A stretch of 64,000 nucleotides of DNA from Lysinibacillus sp. JNUCC-52 (GCF_015999545.1 NZ_CP065546.1:124001-188000); one strand, 5' to 3'; shown: positions 42,138-50,670, counted from the stretch's first letter. The notes: generated from the sequence alone by a model not told the origin. Made by a program: numbers and translations.

Positions 42138-43289
42138 TTATTTATCCATTAGTAACTCCGTAAACTTATCATGCATCCTCTCCGCGGCAGCCACCCGCAT
42201 CCCTGAAGTAACATGCAAATAAATCTTAGTAGTTGTATCAGAATTTTTATGTCCAACCCGATTCATAATAAAGTTTAAATCCACACCAGCCTCTGCCAGT
42301 AGACTAATATGTGTATGGCGGAGGAGGTAGGTGCGGAATTGTTTGTTGATCTCGGTGAGGGCGCCGATGCGTCGGACGGTTTGGTTTAGCATTTTGACGG
42401 TAGGGGGGATGCCCTCCTTATCGCCGAAAACAAAGTCGGACTTAGTCCATTCGCGATACTCGTGCCATTGGTAAAGTTGCTTCAATTTTTCCACCACAAT
42501 ATCATCAATATCGACGGAGCGGACGCTGCCTGCTGTTTTTGGGGGCGTGAGCTCGAAGTCGCCTCGTAAACTTTTCTTTGCATACACTGTTTTGTTGATG
42601 TGTATGACCTTCTTCTCCAAATCCACATCCTCATATTTTAACGCAACAGCTTCGCCTGGTCGCATTCCTGTAAAAGCGATTGCGTAGATCAGCGTGCGAT
42701 ATATGATATTACGATGTTTGTCTACGTAACTTAAAAATTCCTTCAGTTCATCGGTTTCTAAATAAAGTTTCGCTGTGTCCTCACTGCTAGCTTCCTCTAG
42801 CGTCATTTTTTTCTTCGGTACAAAAGTAGCTTCCACAGGATTCATCTCAATCAACCCAGATTCTTTGGCATAGGCAAATAACATTTTGGCTGTATTATGA
42901 GTGCCACGTAGCGTATTATAGGCTGTTCCATTCGCAAATAAATGATTGAGCAAACCTTGTAATTCGATAGACGTGATTGCAGTCATTTTCTTTTTGGCCA
43001 AGTATCGATTGAGTAGGGTGATGCAATAAGTACGGTGTTCATTTGTCGTTTCCTTGTTGCCTTTCATACGGTAGAGCTTTAACCAATCTTGGCTAAATTC
43101 TTCAAACGTTATCTTCGCATCGAAGTAATATGCTTTGTTTAATTCAGCTATAGCTTTTTCAACTCTTTCGCGTGCTTCTGTTTTACTTTTACCACGTCGT
43201 GTAATTTGACGGCGTTTGCCAGTGGCAGGGTTACGAGGGCCTTCACCAGTGCACCGCCAAGTTGTCTTATTAATTTGAACAAAATGCAT
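42138..43289 (-). CDS. int: Phage tyrosine recombinase (integrase)
   Basis: The 383 residues have an N-terminal arm-binding region (WRCTGEGPRNPATGKRRQIT), a SAM-like core-binding domain (about 60-150), and the catalytic domain with the first Arg in TGMRPGEAVAL, LLRHTHISLL, VGHKNSDTTTKIYLHV and the tyrosine in IYLHV. It catalyses site-specific integration of the prophage. AAAGGTGGTGACAGCTA precedes the ATG. It is transcribed leftward, convergent with the YaaC/DUF6602 pair only 9 bp away, so the attachment site is probably left of 39.8 kb. Confidence 0.95.
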   Translation of the reverse strand: MHFVQINKTTWRCTGEGPRNPATGKRRQITRRGKSKTEARERVEKAIAELNKAYYFDAKITFEEFSQDWLKLYRMKGNKETTNEHRTYCITLLNRYLAKKKMTAITSIELQGLLNHLFANGTAYNTLRGTHNTAKMLFAYAKESGLIEMNPVEATFVPKKKMTLEEASSEDTAKLYLETDELKEFLSYVDKHRNIIYRTLIYAIAFTGMRPGEAVALKYEDVDLEKKVIHINKTVYAKKSLRGDFELTPPKTAGSVRSVDIDDIVVEKLKQLYQWHEYREWTKSDFVFGDKEGIPPTVKMLNQTVRRIGALTEINKQFRTYLLRHTHISLLAEAGVDLNFIMNRVGHKNSDTTTKIYLHVTSGMRVAAAERMHDKFTELLMDK

Positions 43290-43304
43290 TAGCTGTCACC
43301 ACCT

Positions 43305-43661
43305 TTATGAAAGTACTTCCCAAATTATTTTTAGTTTTTCGACGTCTTTCTCATTACAGTGGGGGAGAGACTTGTACCATTGCTGTAATGAGGGATTGTG
43401 AGGAAAAGGTTCTTTTAATGCAGGATTATAAGAAGGGTCATCGTACAAACCTGCAACCTCAATTAGCTTTATGTAATCATATTGATAGGCTGTGGCAATG
43501 CGTTGCAATGTTTCAGGCGTAGGTTTTATCGCATTGCCAGTACGACGATCCGTTCCTCTTTCAAGCATAGCCAAGTAAGAAAACGTAATATCCATACGTT
43601 TTGCTGCATCACGTAAAGATTCATCACCACGTAGTTCCTTTAATAACTCACCTAAACTCAA
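43305..43661 (-). CDS. Xre family HTH regulator
   Basis: The 118 residues have a helix-turn-helix (RDAAKRMDITFSYLAMLERG, about 17-36) extended by TPETLQRIATAYQYDY. The C-terminus (SLQQWYKSLPHCNEKDVEKL then IWEVL) is the same module as in the three repressors at 47.4-51.1 kb. It lies between the integrase and ImmA genes, the lysogeny cluster. It probably works with ImmA. Confidence 0.85.
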   Translation of the reverse strand: MSLGELLKELRGDESLRDAAKRMDITFSYLAMLERGTDRRTGNAIKPTPETLQRIATAYQYDYIKLIEVAGLYDDPSYNPALKEPFPHNPSLQQWYKSLPHCNEKDVEKLKIIWEVLS

Positions 43662-43714
43662 AATCGTTCACCTTCATATCATTAGTTTTGAATGCATATA
43701 CCATTCTGTTTTAA

Positions 43715-44221
43715 CTATAAAATAAAGTTATCTGTCTCACTATTCCAATTCAGCATATGTAACTTTTTACTGCGATACTGTTCCAATCGTTTGAATGCAA
43801 AATCATATTCTACATTAAATAGCCGTTGTACATTTTCGACAGTAAGATCACTAGGATCCAGTTCATCCAACATAAAAGAGGGGACACAGGCATGGTACAT
43901 AAAGTTGTTTGCTTTATATTCTTGGTATTCACGGAATAGGGGATACATGCGTTGTTGATTGCCAGTATGTAAGAGAACATGGCCTAGTTCGTGGCAGAAA
44001 TCTTGCCATTGTTGTTGTTTTGTTAATTTTTCATTTAAGATTATGAAAGAAATATTTTTTGAAAAGAGGCTCTGGCTAGTATCTGGCCAGTAAAACACAT
44101 GAATTCCAAGTCGTTTGGAAATCGTTTGGAATTTAAGACTCTTAGGAGTTAATGTACCAATACGAACGTATAGTTCCTTAATAAAATCCTCTGTGTGTGT
44201 AGAGTATTTCAAAATAAACAC
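43715..44221 (-). CDS. ImmA/IrrE family metallopeptidase
   Basis: The 168 residues include the zinc motif HELGHVLLHTG (about residue 87) and the distal residues EYQEYKANNFMYHACVPSFM typical of ImmA/IrrE proteins. In ICEBs1-type elements ImmA cleaves the Xre repressor to induce the element. AGGAGGTGTTTATTTTGAA precedes the start. It sits directly upstream of the Xre gene on the same strand. Confidence 0.9.
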   Translation of the reverse strand: MFILKYSTHTEDFIKELYVRIGTLTPKSLKFQTISKRLGIHVFYWPDTSQSLFSKNISFIILNEKLTKQQQWQDFCHELGHVLLHTGNQQRMYPLFREYQEYKANNFMYHACVPSFMLDELDPSDLTVENVQRLFNVEYDFAFKRLEQYRSKKLHMLNWNSETDNFIL

Positions 44222-44255
44222 CTCCTAAATAGAACTAATGTTCTGTTTCAGTCTA

Positions 44256-44288
44256 CAATAAAACCCCGCTTTTAGGGAAGAGGGGTTT
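44256..44288 (-). terminator. Terminator of the ABC-3C operon
   Basis: On the minus strand AAACCCC and GGGGTTT pair around 14 nt and are followed by TATT. Confidence 0.6.
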
Positions 44289-44341
44289 AGCAAATAAAAG
44301 TATACATGGAGCTTATGGAGAACATTCAAACTAATCTTACT

Positions 44342-46057
44342 TCACTTCATAAATAATTTATTATCTTTAGAGAGAATAAGAATTTTATCTTTGTCAGATA
44401 TTACATCCATATCTTTAATTTTTTCATTAAGTACAGCTACTATATATTGACAGTCTATTGTTTTTACAAGATTGAATATTTTAGTAAGAATATCACTTTC
44501 AATAGTTTCGATTACGTCATAAACTATGAAGTGCGGTATCAGTTTATTTATTTTCTTTGCAAATTGAATATATGATAAATCGAAAGCACTAATAAGACCC
44601 TTTTTTGTTCCGATACTAATACTTTCATCAGATGCTAACAAATATAAAGGAAAGTTATTTATATCAGAATCATACCCTAATTTATATGTGATACCTAGGA
44701 TTTTTTTTGAGTTTTTTGCAAAATACTCATTAAATAGATCTAGATTATCGTATGCATCAAAAGGAGAAAGATTTAATGCTACCATAAAACTCGTATATTC
44801 ATCTTGAGCTTTACTTTTAGCGGTATTTAAAACATTAATTTCAGATTGAAAAGATTGTAACTCTAATAGTTTTGCTTGTTCATGAGTTAATTCTTCATAA
44901 AGTGTATTACTTTTATCAAAGTCAAAATTTTTAATGTTAGATGAAATGTCTATATAAGCTGCATTTAATCCTTTTTTCAATATATGTAATTCTTCAAGTT
45001 CTTTTGACTTAACATCTAATACATGATTATAATATTTTATTTTATTTTTAACTAAAGAATTGTTAAATTGTATTAAATCACTAAATGTTTTTTCTACATT
45101 AAGCTTTAATTTATTTGTTTCATTATATAAAACTTGTAAAACTTCAGTATCAATATCTTTATCACTTTGAAAAGTATAATCGAGGTTTTGTTCAAGCATT
45201 TTTATTTGAAAGTTGAACGCTCCAATTTTTTGATTCAATAATTCTATTTCAGTTTGCAATTTTCTTAACTCTTCAATTTTATAAATAAAATTATCGTCGG
45301 ATGAATTAATTTTAATTTGATTTGATAGGGATTGAATAAAATCAATTTGGTTTTTAATAGTCTCTTCTAAATTAAATATATCTTTTTTCTCTAGAAATTT
45401 ATTGAAAGTAACTATATCATTTTCATATTTTTTTGAAACTGAACGATTATTAGCTATTTTCTTATTTTCCTCCTCATCTATTAAATTAAATAAAAAATTA
45501 TAGATTATCCGATAGGAAAGATTGGAATGCATTTTATTAGATGAGAAACGTAAGAGATTATATGCACCAGCTTCCATTTCAACTCTAACGAATTTTTTTA
45601 TTAAGTCTATATAATCAGGAACTGAATCGGAGTAATTAAAAATTAATTTATTTAATTCTGGGAAATAATTATCTTCTATATTTTTTAGCTGATTATTGAT
45701 CTTTCTTCTTCCATAGCTAAATAATTCAACAGACAATGTAATATCTGCTTCTTGATTAGGATTATTTAAATTATCTTTATCAATAGATAGTTCTAGAATG
45801 GCTTCAATTTTATGATTATGTATATAGTCTTTTAATGGTTTATTAATTAAATTAGTTTCTTGATCGGTGTAAATAGAGCTTTTGTCTTTTTCCCCCAAAC
45901 AAATATCGATGATTTTTAATGTAGTTGTTTTCCCAACGTTATTTCCAGAGTGTTTACTATCGTCAACAATAAGATTAATACCTAATTTAAATGGAATACT
46001 TCTAATAATTTTTATTTTAGGTTTAGTTTCTTGAAGGATTAATTTTCTAATAAACAT
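44342..46057 (-). CDS. DUF2326 SMC-like ATPase of ABC-three-component system
   Basis: The 571 residues start with an ABC/SMC-type head: GNNVGKTTTLKIIDICLG carries Walker A (about 38-46). A long coiled coil follows (about 215-420, e.g. LRKLQTEIELLNQKIGAFNF), then a C-terminal head part with ISIGTKKGLISAFDLSYIQF and PHFIVYDVIETIE as a Walker B-like strand. This matches the DUF2326 ATPases of ABC-3C conflict systems. AAGGAGAAAAT lies in the end of the preceding gene, overlapping 19 bp, so the two are coupled. It likely senses or acts on nucleic acid. Confidence 0.8.
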   Translation of the reverse strand: MFIRKLILQETKPKIKIIRSIPFKLGINLIVDDSKHSGNNVGKTTTLKIIDICLGEKDKSSIYTDQETNLINKPLKDYIHNHKIEAILELSIDKDNLNNPNQEADITLSVELFSYGRRKINNQLKNIEDNYFPELNKLIFNYSDSVPDYIDLIKKFVRVEMEAGAYNLLRFSSNKMHSNLSYRIIYNFLFNLIDEEENKKIANNRSVSKKYENDIVTFNKFLEKKDIFNLEETIKNQIDFIQSLSNQIKINSSDDNFIYKIEELRKLQTEIELLNQKIGAFNFQIKMLEQNLDYTFQSDKDIDTEVLQVLYNETNKLKLNVEKTFSDLIQFNNSLVKNKIKYYNHVLDVKSKELEELHILKKGLNAAYIDISSNIKNFDFDKSNTLYEELTHEQAKLLELQSFQSEINVLNTAKSKAQDEYTSFMVALNLSPFDAYDNLDLFNEYFAKNSKKILGITYKLGYDSDINNFPLYLLASDESISIGTKKGLISAFDLSYIQFAKKINKLIPHFIVYDVIETIESDILTKIFNLVKTIDCQYIVAVLNEKIKDMDVISDKDKILILSKDNKLFMK

Positions 46058-46281
46058 ATTTTCTCCTTACTATCAAGAGTAATTTTTTCCAATAAATACA
46101 AAAAATCTAATGCTAATATGAAATCTGAATAAGCCATATTTTTGTTGAATTTCACCTTGATTTCATCAAAAAGAATATCTATATCCTTACTTTTATCTTC
46201 ATTTATTAAAATAAAGAGGATGCATGCAGCACAATACATTATTGTATCTTGGGGATTTTTTAAATCATTTAATAAAAGCAT
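46039..46281 (-). CDS. ABC-3C middle component (MC6-like)
   Basis: The 80-residue protein MLLLNDLKNPQDTIMYCAAC.. with YSDFILALDFLYLLEKI near 55 matches the middle-component family 6 pattern of ABC-three-component systems, a small winged-helix-like adaptor between the ATPase and effector part. AAAAGAAAGGAACAC lies upstream. It overlaps the ATPase gene. Confidence 0.75.
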   Translation of the reverse strand: MLLLNDLKNPQDTIMYCAACILFILINEDKSKDIDILFDEIKVKFNKNMAYSDFILALDFLYLLEKITLDSKEKICLLEN

Positions 46282-46308
46282 TCAAATAGTGTTCCTTTCT
46301 TTTAATTC

Positions 46309-46875
46309 CTATTGACAGAATTCCTTAGGAGGTATATTTAATATTTTACATCTAGTAAATGCAAAAAAGACTACGCTTATTAAGACATCTTCAATGTGTT
46401 CATGGGTTAGAGTAGTATTCTGATAGCTATTATTAACAATGTCTCGTAACTTAGAAATGATAGAATGAACAATTTTATCACTTTCTACGTTAGCGTTAAT
46501 TAATAAAACATCATTATAAATAGTATTAATCCTTCTTAAAAGACTAGGGCCATTTATGGTTGAAGAACTAAATACCTTTGCTACAGATTCATAAAAAATA
46601 CTATATTCCATAAATATTTTTTTATAAATCTGTAAGGTGTTAAACTCCATTTTACATAACCAGTCTGGGTTTATAGCATAGGAAAGATCATTAGTCTCTA
46701 CTAAATTACCATCTAAAATTTCACATACTTTATATATTTCGCTTGGGGTAATAGTTTTTAAAGTAATATTTTGTATAGTTTGATTAATTGTTCCGTCATC
46801 ACCGTTTATGACTGCACTTTTATTTCCAATCGTTTGATTAGTTATAGTAGTATTATTTGAATTTACATTAACCAT
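46309..46875 (-). CDS. ABC-3C C-terminal-domain component
   Basis: The 188 residues end with the helical ABC-3C C-terminal domain (LCKMEFNTLQIYKKIFMEYS, then LISVVFFAFTRCKILNIPP). The first 40 residues are Asn/Thr-rich (TTITNQTIGNKSAVINGDDG) and look like a short beta repeat. Nearly the same motif ends the 78-residue membrane protein encoded just upstream. GAGGACGATTTGTA precedes the ATG. It probably binds the ATPase/middle component and links them to the membrane protein. Confidence 0.75.
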   Translation of the reverse strand: MVNVNSNNTTITNQTIGNKSAVINGDDGTINQTIQNITLKTITPSEIYKVCEILDGNLVETNDLSYAINPDWLCKMEFNTLQIYKKIFMEYSIFYESVAKVFSSSTINGPSLLRRINTIYNDVLLINANVESDKIVHSIISKLRDIVNNSYQNTTLTHEHIEDVLISVVFFAFTRCKILNIPPKEFCQ

Positions 46876-46887
46876 TACAAATCGTCC

Positions 46888-47124
46888 TCACATTGAACCA
46901 TTGTTGCCGTTTATGACACGACTACCTTTTCCAACTTTTTGGTTTCTAACAGTTGTGTTTCCATCCCCGTTATTCTCCATTTTTGTAATTTTATACAGAG
47001 CCTCGTTAGCAGTAGTTTTAGCTTTTGAACTTTGAACTAAAGCTATTCCACCGATAACAGCACCAAAAACGCCGGCGATTCCTCCTATAATTGTGAAAAC
47101 AGAAGCTAAATTATCTAAATTCAT
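46888..47124 (-). CDS. Small single-TM protein of the ABC-3C operon
   Basis: I placed the start at the ATG at 47124, behind AGGAAAGG. One glycine-rich helix (about 9-32, FTIIGGIAGVFGAVIGGIAL) is followed by KAKTTANEALYKITKMENN and the terminal motif NTTVRNQKVGKGSRVINGNN. That motif recurs at the start of the next gene product. It is first in the operon and may anchor the system to the membrane. Confidence 0.65.
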   Translation of the reverse strand: MNLDNLASVFTIIGGIAGVFGAVIGGIALVQSSKAKTTANEALYKITKMENNGDGNTTVRNQKVGKGSRVINGNNGSM

Positions 47125-47378
47125 ATCTATCAATCCTTTCCTGAGTAAAATATAGCTACCAATCTTGCTAGAAAATAATTTTTGTTTAGAATAATTTGTT
47201 GTTCAATATTAGATTTCGGTCAAAATATCCATAAAGGAGTATAAATTAGTTTTTTTTATAATTCAAAAGTTTTTTAAGAAAAGGGTTAATCTTTCATAGA
47301 AAAATATAAAATTAATACAAAAAATCATGAATTTAACAATTGATAATTGGTTTTAAGGACATGCTTTAATAGCATGTC

Positions 47379-47738
47379 CTATTTTTTTTCGTTTTTTATG
47401 ATTTCCCAAATATTACGAAGCTTACGTACAGCTTCTTCATCTGATTCAGGAAGCTCCTTATAAAATACATTAAGTTCTGGGTCATTAGCAAAAGCTTGAA
47501 AAGCAGCTTCGTCTTTTTCTTGTGGTGTTAGTGCAGAGATGTTTGTACGTCCAAGAAGATAGTCAAGTGATACTCCAAAGAAGTCAGCGAGTTTCTCTAA
47601 TGTTTCAAAGTCAGGTTGTCTACTTCCCTGTTCATAAGCTCCATATGTAGCACGAGCAATACCAACCTTGTTTGCTACATCAGCTTGTAAAAGTTTTCTT
47701 TCTTTCCTTAAAGAAGTTAAACGAGTGTTGAATTCCAT
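47379..47738 (-). CDS. Xre family repressor
   Basis: AAGGAAGGAGTTATAAAC precedes the ATG. The 119 residues have an HTH (QADVANKVGIARATYGAYEQ) and DYLLGRTN, typical of phage CI-like repressors. A C-terminal module follows (EKDEAAFQAFANDPELNVFY, then RKLRNIWEII) shared with the repressors at 50.1 and 50.7 kb. Direct repeats AAATGTAGAAT at 47,778 and 47,834 upstream could be its operators. A hairpin (AGGACATGCT/AGCATGTCCT) follows. Confidence 0.85.
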   Translation of the reverse strand: MEFNTRLTSLRKERKLLQADVANKVGIARATYGAYEQGSRQPDFETLEKLADFFGVSLDYLLGRTNISALTPQEKDEAAFQAFANDPELNVFYKELPESDEEAVRKLRNIWEIIKNEKK

Positions 47739-47973
47739 GTTTATAACTCCTTCCTTATAAGGAATTATAACGCTTCAAAATGTAGAATTAAACATTTTCT
47801 TCGTAATGAAGAATATTTATTAAAAAGCTACGAAATGTAGAATATATTAATTGAATACGCAGGAGTCTGAGAAAGAATCTGATTTTGATTTATTTGGCGA
47901 TGAGCCAGTACATGAAAAGGGTGGAGTCATTAATGTAGATCAAATCAAAGCAATCATTGAATATCATTCATAA
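47739..47973 (+). promoter_or_regulatory. Repressor upstream region with direct repeats
   Basis: AAATGTAGAAT occurs twice about 55 bp apart, with a weaker GTAATGAAGAATA between. From about 47,862 an open stretch without a start (ESEKESDFDLFGDEPVHEKG) reads into the small ORF that follows, so part of this is gene debris. Confidence 0.45.
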
Positions 47974-48162
47974 GTGGAAGATAATAAATTATTAGAAGTA
48001 GCATTAAATGATGGAGAAATTACAGCTACAATTGAAGTTCAAGCGGTAGAGGGCTTACCTGCTGCATCATCTGCAGAAATTGTATATTCAAGTATGGGAA
48101 ATGAGTTGTTATTACATAAAGGCTGGGAAGAACTGTTGATTATGTTGGAATTGGAGCAGTAA
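47974..48162 (+). CDS. Small ORF, probable phage gene remnant
   Basis: A GTG overlaps the stop of the preceding startless frame (TAAGTG). It encodes 62 acidic residues with EVALNDGEITATIEVQAVEG. Another short frame (MNRSEQKDDSVGPYFPTAEI) follows from 48,166 and runs into the terminator. Neither has a good ribosome site. I read these as tails of deleted phage genes. Confidence 0.35.
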   Translation: MEDNKLLEVALNDGEITATIEVQAVEGLPAASSAEIVYSSMGNELLLHKGWEELLIMLELEQ

Positions 48163-48251
48163 GCATGAATCGTTCAGAACAGAAAGATGATAGTGTCGGT
48201 CCATATTTTCCAACTGCTGAAATAGAGAGGCGGTTGGGGGGGAGAATAAAT

Positions 48252-48290
48252 AAAAAGAATGTAGCGATTGCACAAGCTACATTCTTTTTA
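48252..48290. terminator. Strong bidirectional terminator
   Basis: AAAAAGAATGTAGC and GCTACATTCTTTTT pair perfectly around an 11-nt loop. Confidence 0.9.
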
Positions 48291-48313
48291 TTTTCAGTCA
48301 ATTTTACTGTGAG

Positions 48314-49066
48314 TTAATTATTCTCTTCTGCTACATAACTTCCGTTATTTTCCTCTGCGTTATTTGAAAGGGGTGATATTTCTCTTTTTTCTAGCTTATA
48401 AAGTCTAATAACAAAACTAAAATCTTCATTATTTAAATATTTTATAGCTCTATATTCATTGTTTTTATCGGATAAAATATGTGTAGAATTATCAACGATT
48501 CTCTCTAAATAAAGATCACAAGGAGCATAATTTCTATAGGAACCAACATATTTAAAATGAGTTGAATATGATTTAGAATCCTCTTTTAAAAAAAGAATTA
48601 ATAACATAGATAACAAGAGAGCAAGTGATGGATATAGTACCCAATGTTGAATTGAATTTGTATTTTTATCAGTTTCAATAGAAATTAAAAATATTATATT
48701 TGCAAATATCCCAGAAGAAAAAGTAACTAAAAATTTCAATATTTGAATATACTTTTTATGCTTTCTATTTTGAGAAAAATTTGAGCGAATTCTTAAAAAT
48801 TCACTTGGTATACTAAGATTTCTTTTAAATTCCTTACAAAAGTAAATTATAAAAGCCACTATATTCCTAATGCTCCACCAAACAATAGCTATAACTAATA
48901 GTAACGCATACAATAATATAAAAATAGTTGTAACCCATTCATTTAGATTAATTAGTAAGGCAACAATAAAAAATAGACAAGAAAATACAAATATAATAAT
49001 TAAAGTTGTAAAAAGTGATCTGATCATTGTTACTAATGTTTTTTTCTCACTATTGAAAAAGAGCAT
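48314..49066 (-). CDS. Membrane protein with four or more TM helices
   Basis: The 250 residues from the ATG at 49066 carry helices at about 15-40, 43-68, 110-130 and 140-160. A cytosolic tail follows, ending in the doubled motif AEENNGSYVAEENN. The ATG has no ribosome site. The frame stays open upstream to 49,180, adding another hydrophobic helix (AIFAILPLTILIPIVKVIY) behind AAAGGAAGAAGAAC, where the only initiator in register is ATA. The real start may therefore be non-canonical. Function unknown; it is cargo between phage repressors. Confidence 0.6.
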   Translation of the reverse strand: MLFFNSEKKTLVTMIRSLFTTLIIIFVFSCLFFIVALLINLNEWVTTIFILLYALLLVIAIVWWSIRNIVAFIIYFCKEFKRNLSIPSEFLRIRSNFSQNRKHKKYIQILKFLVTFSSGIFANIIFLISIETDKNTNSIQHWVLYPSLALLLSMLLILFLKEDSKSYSTHFKYVGSYRNYAPCDLYLERIVDNSTHILSDKNNEYRAIKYLNNEDFSFVIRLYKLEKREISPLSNNAEENNGSYVAEENN

Positions 49067-49217
49067 GTCAAAATTATCAACTGCAAAACTATTATAAATG
49101 ACTTTAACAATTGGAATGAGGATAGTTAATGGTAAGATTGCGAAGATTGCCTTATAGTGTTCTGTGATAAAATTTAATATTGTTCTTCTTCCTTTCTAGG
49201 TTAGATGTAGATAGAAA

Positions 49218-49248
49218 AATAGGCAACCAACTGATTGGTATGCCCATT
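49218..49248. repeat. 31-bp hairpin repeat, left copy
   Basis: AATAGGCA..CCA faces TTGGTATGCC..ATT. It matches 25 of 31 bases with 50,090-50,120, where the same hairpin terminates an Xre gene. The pair brackets the 49,318-50,060 cassette. Confidence 0.65.
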
Positions 49249-49317
49249 AACGTAGCTATTTAAATCCAATTTAGTTACACTTATTATGAGAAGTAAATTG
49301 AGAGTGAGGTAATTCTA

Positions 49318-49947
49318 ATGAATATACTCAGTACTATTGTTGCTACTGGTATCCCAGGTTTTTTATCGTACATTTATTTAAATAGACTTGGAATCCTTAA
49401 TTATACGAAAGATGAAAAAGATGAGAAAATTATAGTATTATCAATTTTTTCTCTCATAAATATAGGAGTTTCAATAGTTGTATTTTATTATTTGACTGGT
49501 AAAAAATTTTCAAAAAACCTTGATATAGAAAGTTATTTATTTCTTTTTCTTATAGCAGTTGTTGTAAGTTTTATTTTAACTTTATATATATATCCACTAG
49601 TTATGAAAATGGGTAATAAATATATTGATAATTTTCAAAAAAACAATCATATAGCAAATAAATCAACAAAGACAGTTTATGAGAGTGTGTTATTTCGAAA
49701 AGATAAGAAGTATCCATTTATATTTATCTTTGACTTTGATAATAAATTTATCGAAAGCGGTTTTGCTCACCGTCTTTCTGGAGCTAGCGAAAAATTAAAT
49801 ATCTCAATAACTAATACTACAGGTCATATTAAAGAAACTTACACTATTTATGAAGTGTTGGAAAAATTTGAAAACCATGATAATGAAAGTGCCGAGATAA
49901 TTATAGATGTTGAAAACAAATTGAAAGTATTTGTTTTTTATTCCTAA
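49318..49947 (+). CDS. Three-TM membrane protein with cytosolic domain
   Basis: GTGAGGTAATTCTA precedes the ATG. Helices lie at about 3-22, 38-58 and 72-95; about 110 soluble residues follow (FIFIFDFDNKFIESGFAHRL, then YTIYEVLEKFENHDNES). It overlaps the 38-residue gene tail-to-tail by 4 bp. The topology resembles DUF6338-like membrane proteins of defence islands, but I am not confident of the family. It is probably cargo of the prophage. Confidence 0.6.
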   Translation: MNILSTIVATGIPGFLSYIYLNRLGILNYTKDEKDEKIIVLSIFSLINIGVSIVVFYYLTGKKFSKNLDIESYLFLFLIAVVVSFILTLYIYPLVMKMGNKYIDNFQKNNHIANKSTKTVYESVLFRKDKKYPFIFIFDFDNKFIESGFAHRLSGASEKLNISITNTTGHIKETYTIYEVLEKFENHDNESAEIIIDVENKLKVFVFYS

Positions 49948-50060
49948 TTTTTTTTGATAGGTACTTGAGTAGAACTCGGTGGGCGACTAGGTTGTGTGGT
50001 ACTTCTAGTATCATTATTAATCTTACGTGGGGGAGTTCCTGTATTTTTTGGTTTAGTCAT
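49944..50060 (-). CDS. Small Pro/Ser/Thr-rich protein (38 aa)
   Basis: AAGGAGAGATTATT precedes the ATG. The peptide (MTKPKNTGTPPRKINNDTRS) is disordered and basic. Its stop overlaps the stop of the convergent membrane-protein gene. The strong ribosome site supports translation. A short disordered partner of the membrane protein is one possibility. Confidence 0.55.
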   Translation of the reverse strand: MTKPKNTGTPPRKINNDTRSTTQPSRPPSSTQVPIKKN

Positions 50061-50089
50061 AATAATCTCTCCTTAAAGTAGTAGTATTA

Positions 50090-50120
50090 AATAGGCAGCC
50101 AGTTAACTGGTATGCCTATT
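50090..50120. terminator. 31-bp hairpin repeat, right copy (terminator)
   Basis: AATAGGCA..CCAG pairs with CTGG..TGCCTATT. On the plus strand TATTTTTTT follows. It overlaps the 3' end of the 50,116 Xre gene. Confidence 0.7.
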
Positions 50121-50475
50121 TATTTTTTTCAGCTTTAATCATTTCCCAAATAGAACGTAACTTACGCAACTCTTCCTCGTCTGATTTTGGTAACTCCTTG
50201 TACCAAATATCAAGCTCAGGATCATTAATCAATGCTTGAAACTCCGCATCATCCTTCTCCTGCGGGGCTAGTGAGGGTGTATCAGTGCGTCCTAAAAGAT
50301 AGTCTGTACTGACTTCAAAATAATCGGCTAACTTAGTAAGCGTTGAATTGTCAGGTTCACCTAAATTATTTTCATACTTTGCATAGCCTTGTCTAGTGAT
50401 CCCTAGTAAGTCAGCCATTTCCTGTTGGGTCTTACGTTGCTGTATTCTTAGGGCTTTTAATTGACTTGAGAGCAT
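50116..50475 (-). CDS. Xre family repressor
   Basis: AAAGGGGGTTTACA precedes the ATG. The 119 residues have the HTH QQEMADLLGITRQGYAKYEN and DYLLGRTD. The C-terminal module (EKDDAEFQALINDPELDIWY, then RKLRSIWEMI) matches its neighbours. It lies between a membrane-protein cassette and another repressor, suggesting duplication with cargo insertion. Confidence 0.85.
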   Translation of the reverse strand: MLSSQLKALRIQQRKTQQEMADLLGITRQGYAKYENNLGEPDNSTLTKLADYFEVSTDYLLGRTDTPSLAPQEKDDAEFQALINDPELDIWYKELPKSDEEELRKLRSIWEMIKAEKNK

Positions 50476-50641
50476 TGTAAACCCCCTTTAATGCAATAAT
50501 AAGTTACATATAAACTTAACAGTAACATTACGAAATAGTGAATAATCTGTACCAACTTTAAAATAGTCTACATGTCTTTGTTGTGGCATTATGAGAATAA
50601 GTTAACCATTAATGTGTAATATTTACATACTTTATGTAATT

Positions 50642-50670
50642 TAAAGGACATTCCATATTCGGATGTCCTT
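50642..50670. terminator. Hairpin after the CI-like gene
   Basis: AAGGACAT and ATGTCCTT pair around 11 nt. It resembles the AGGACATGCT hairpin after the 47,379 repressor. Confidence 0.6.
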
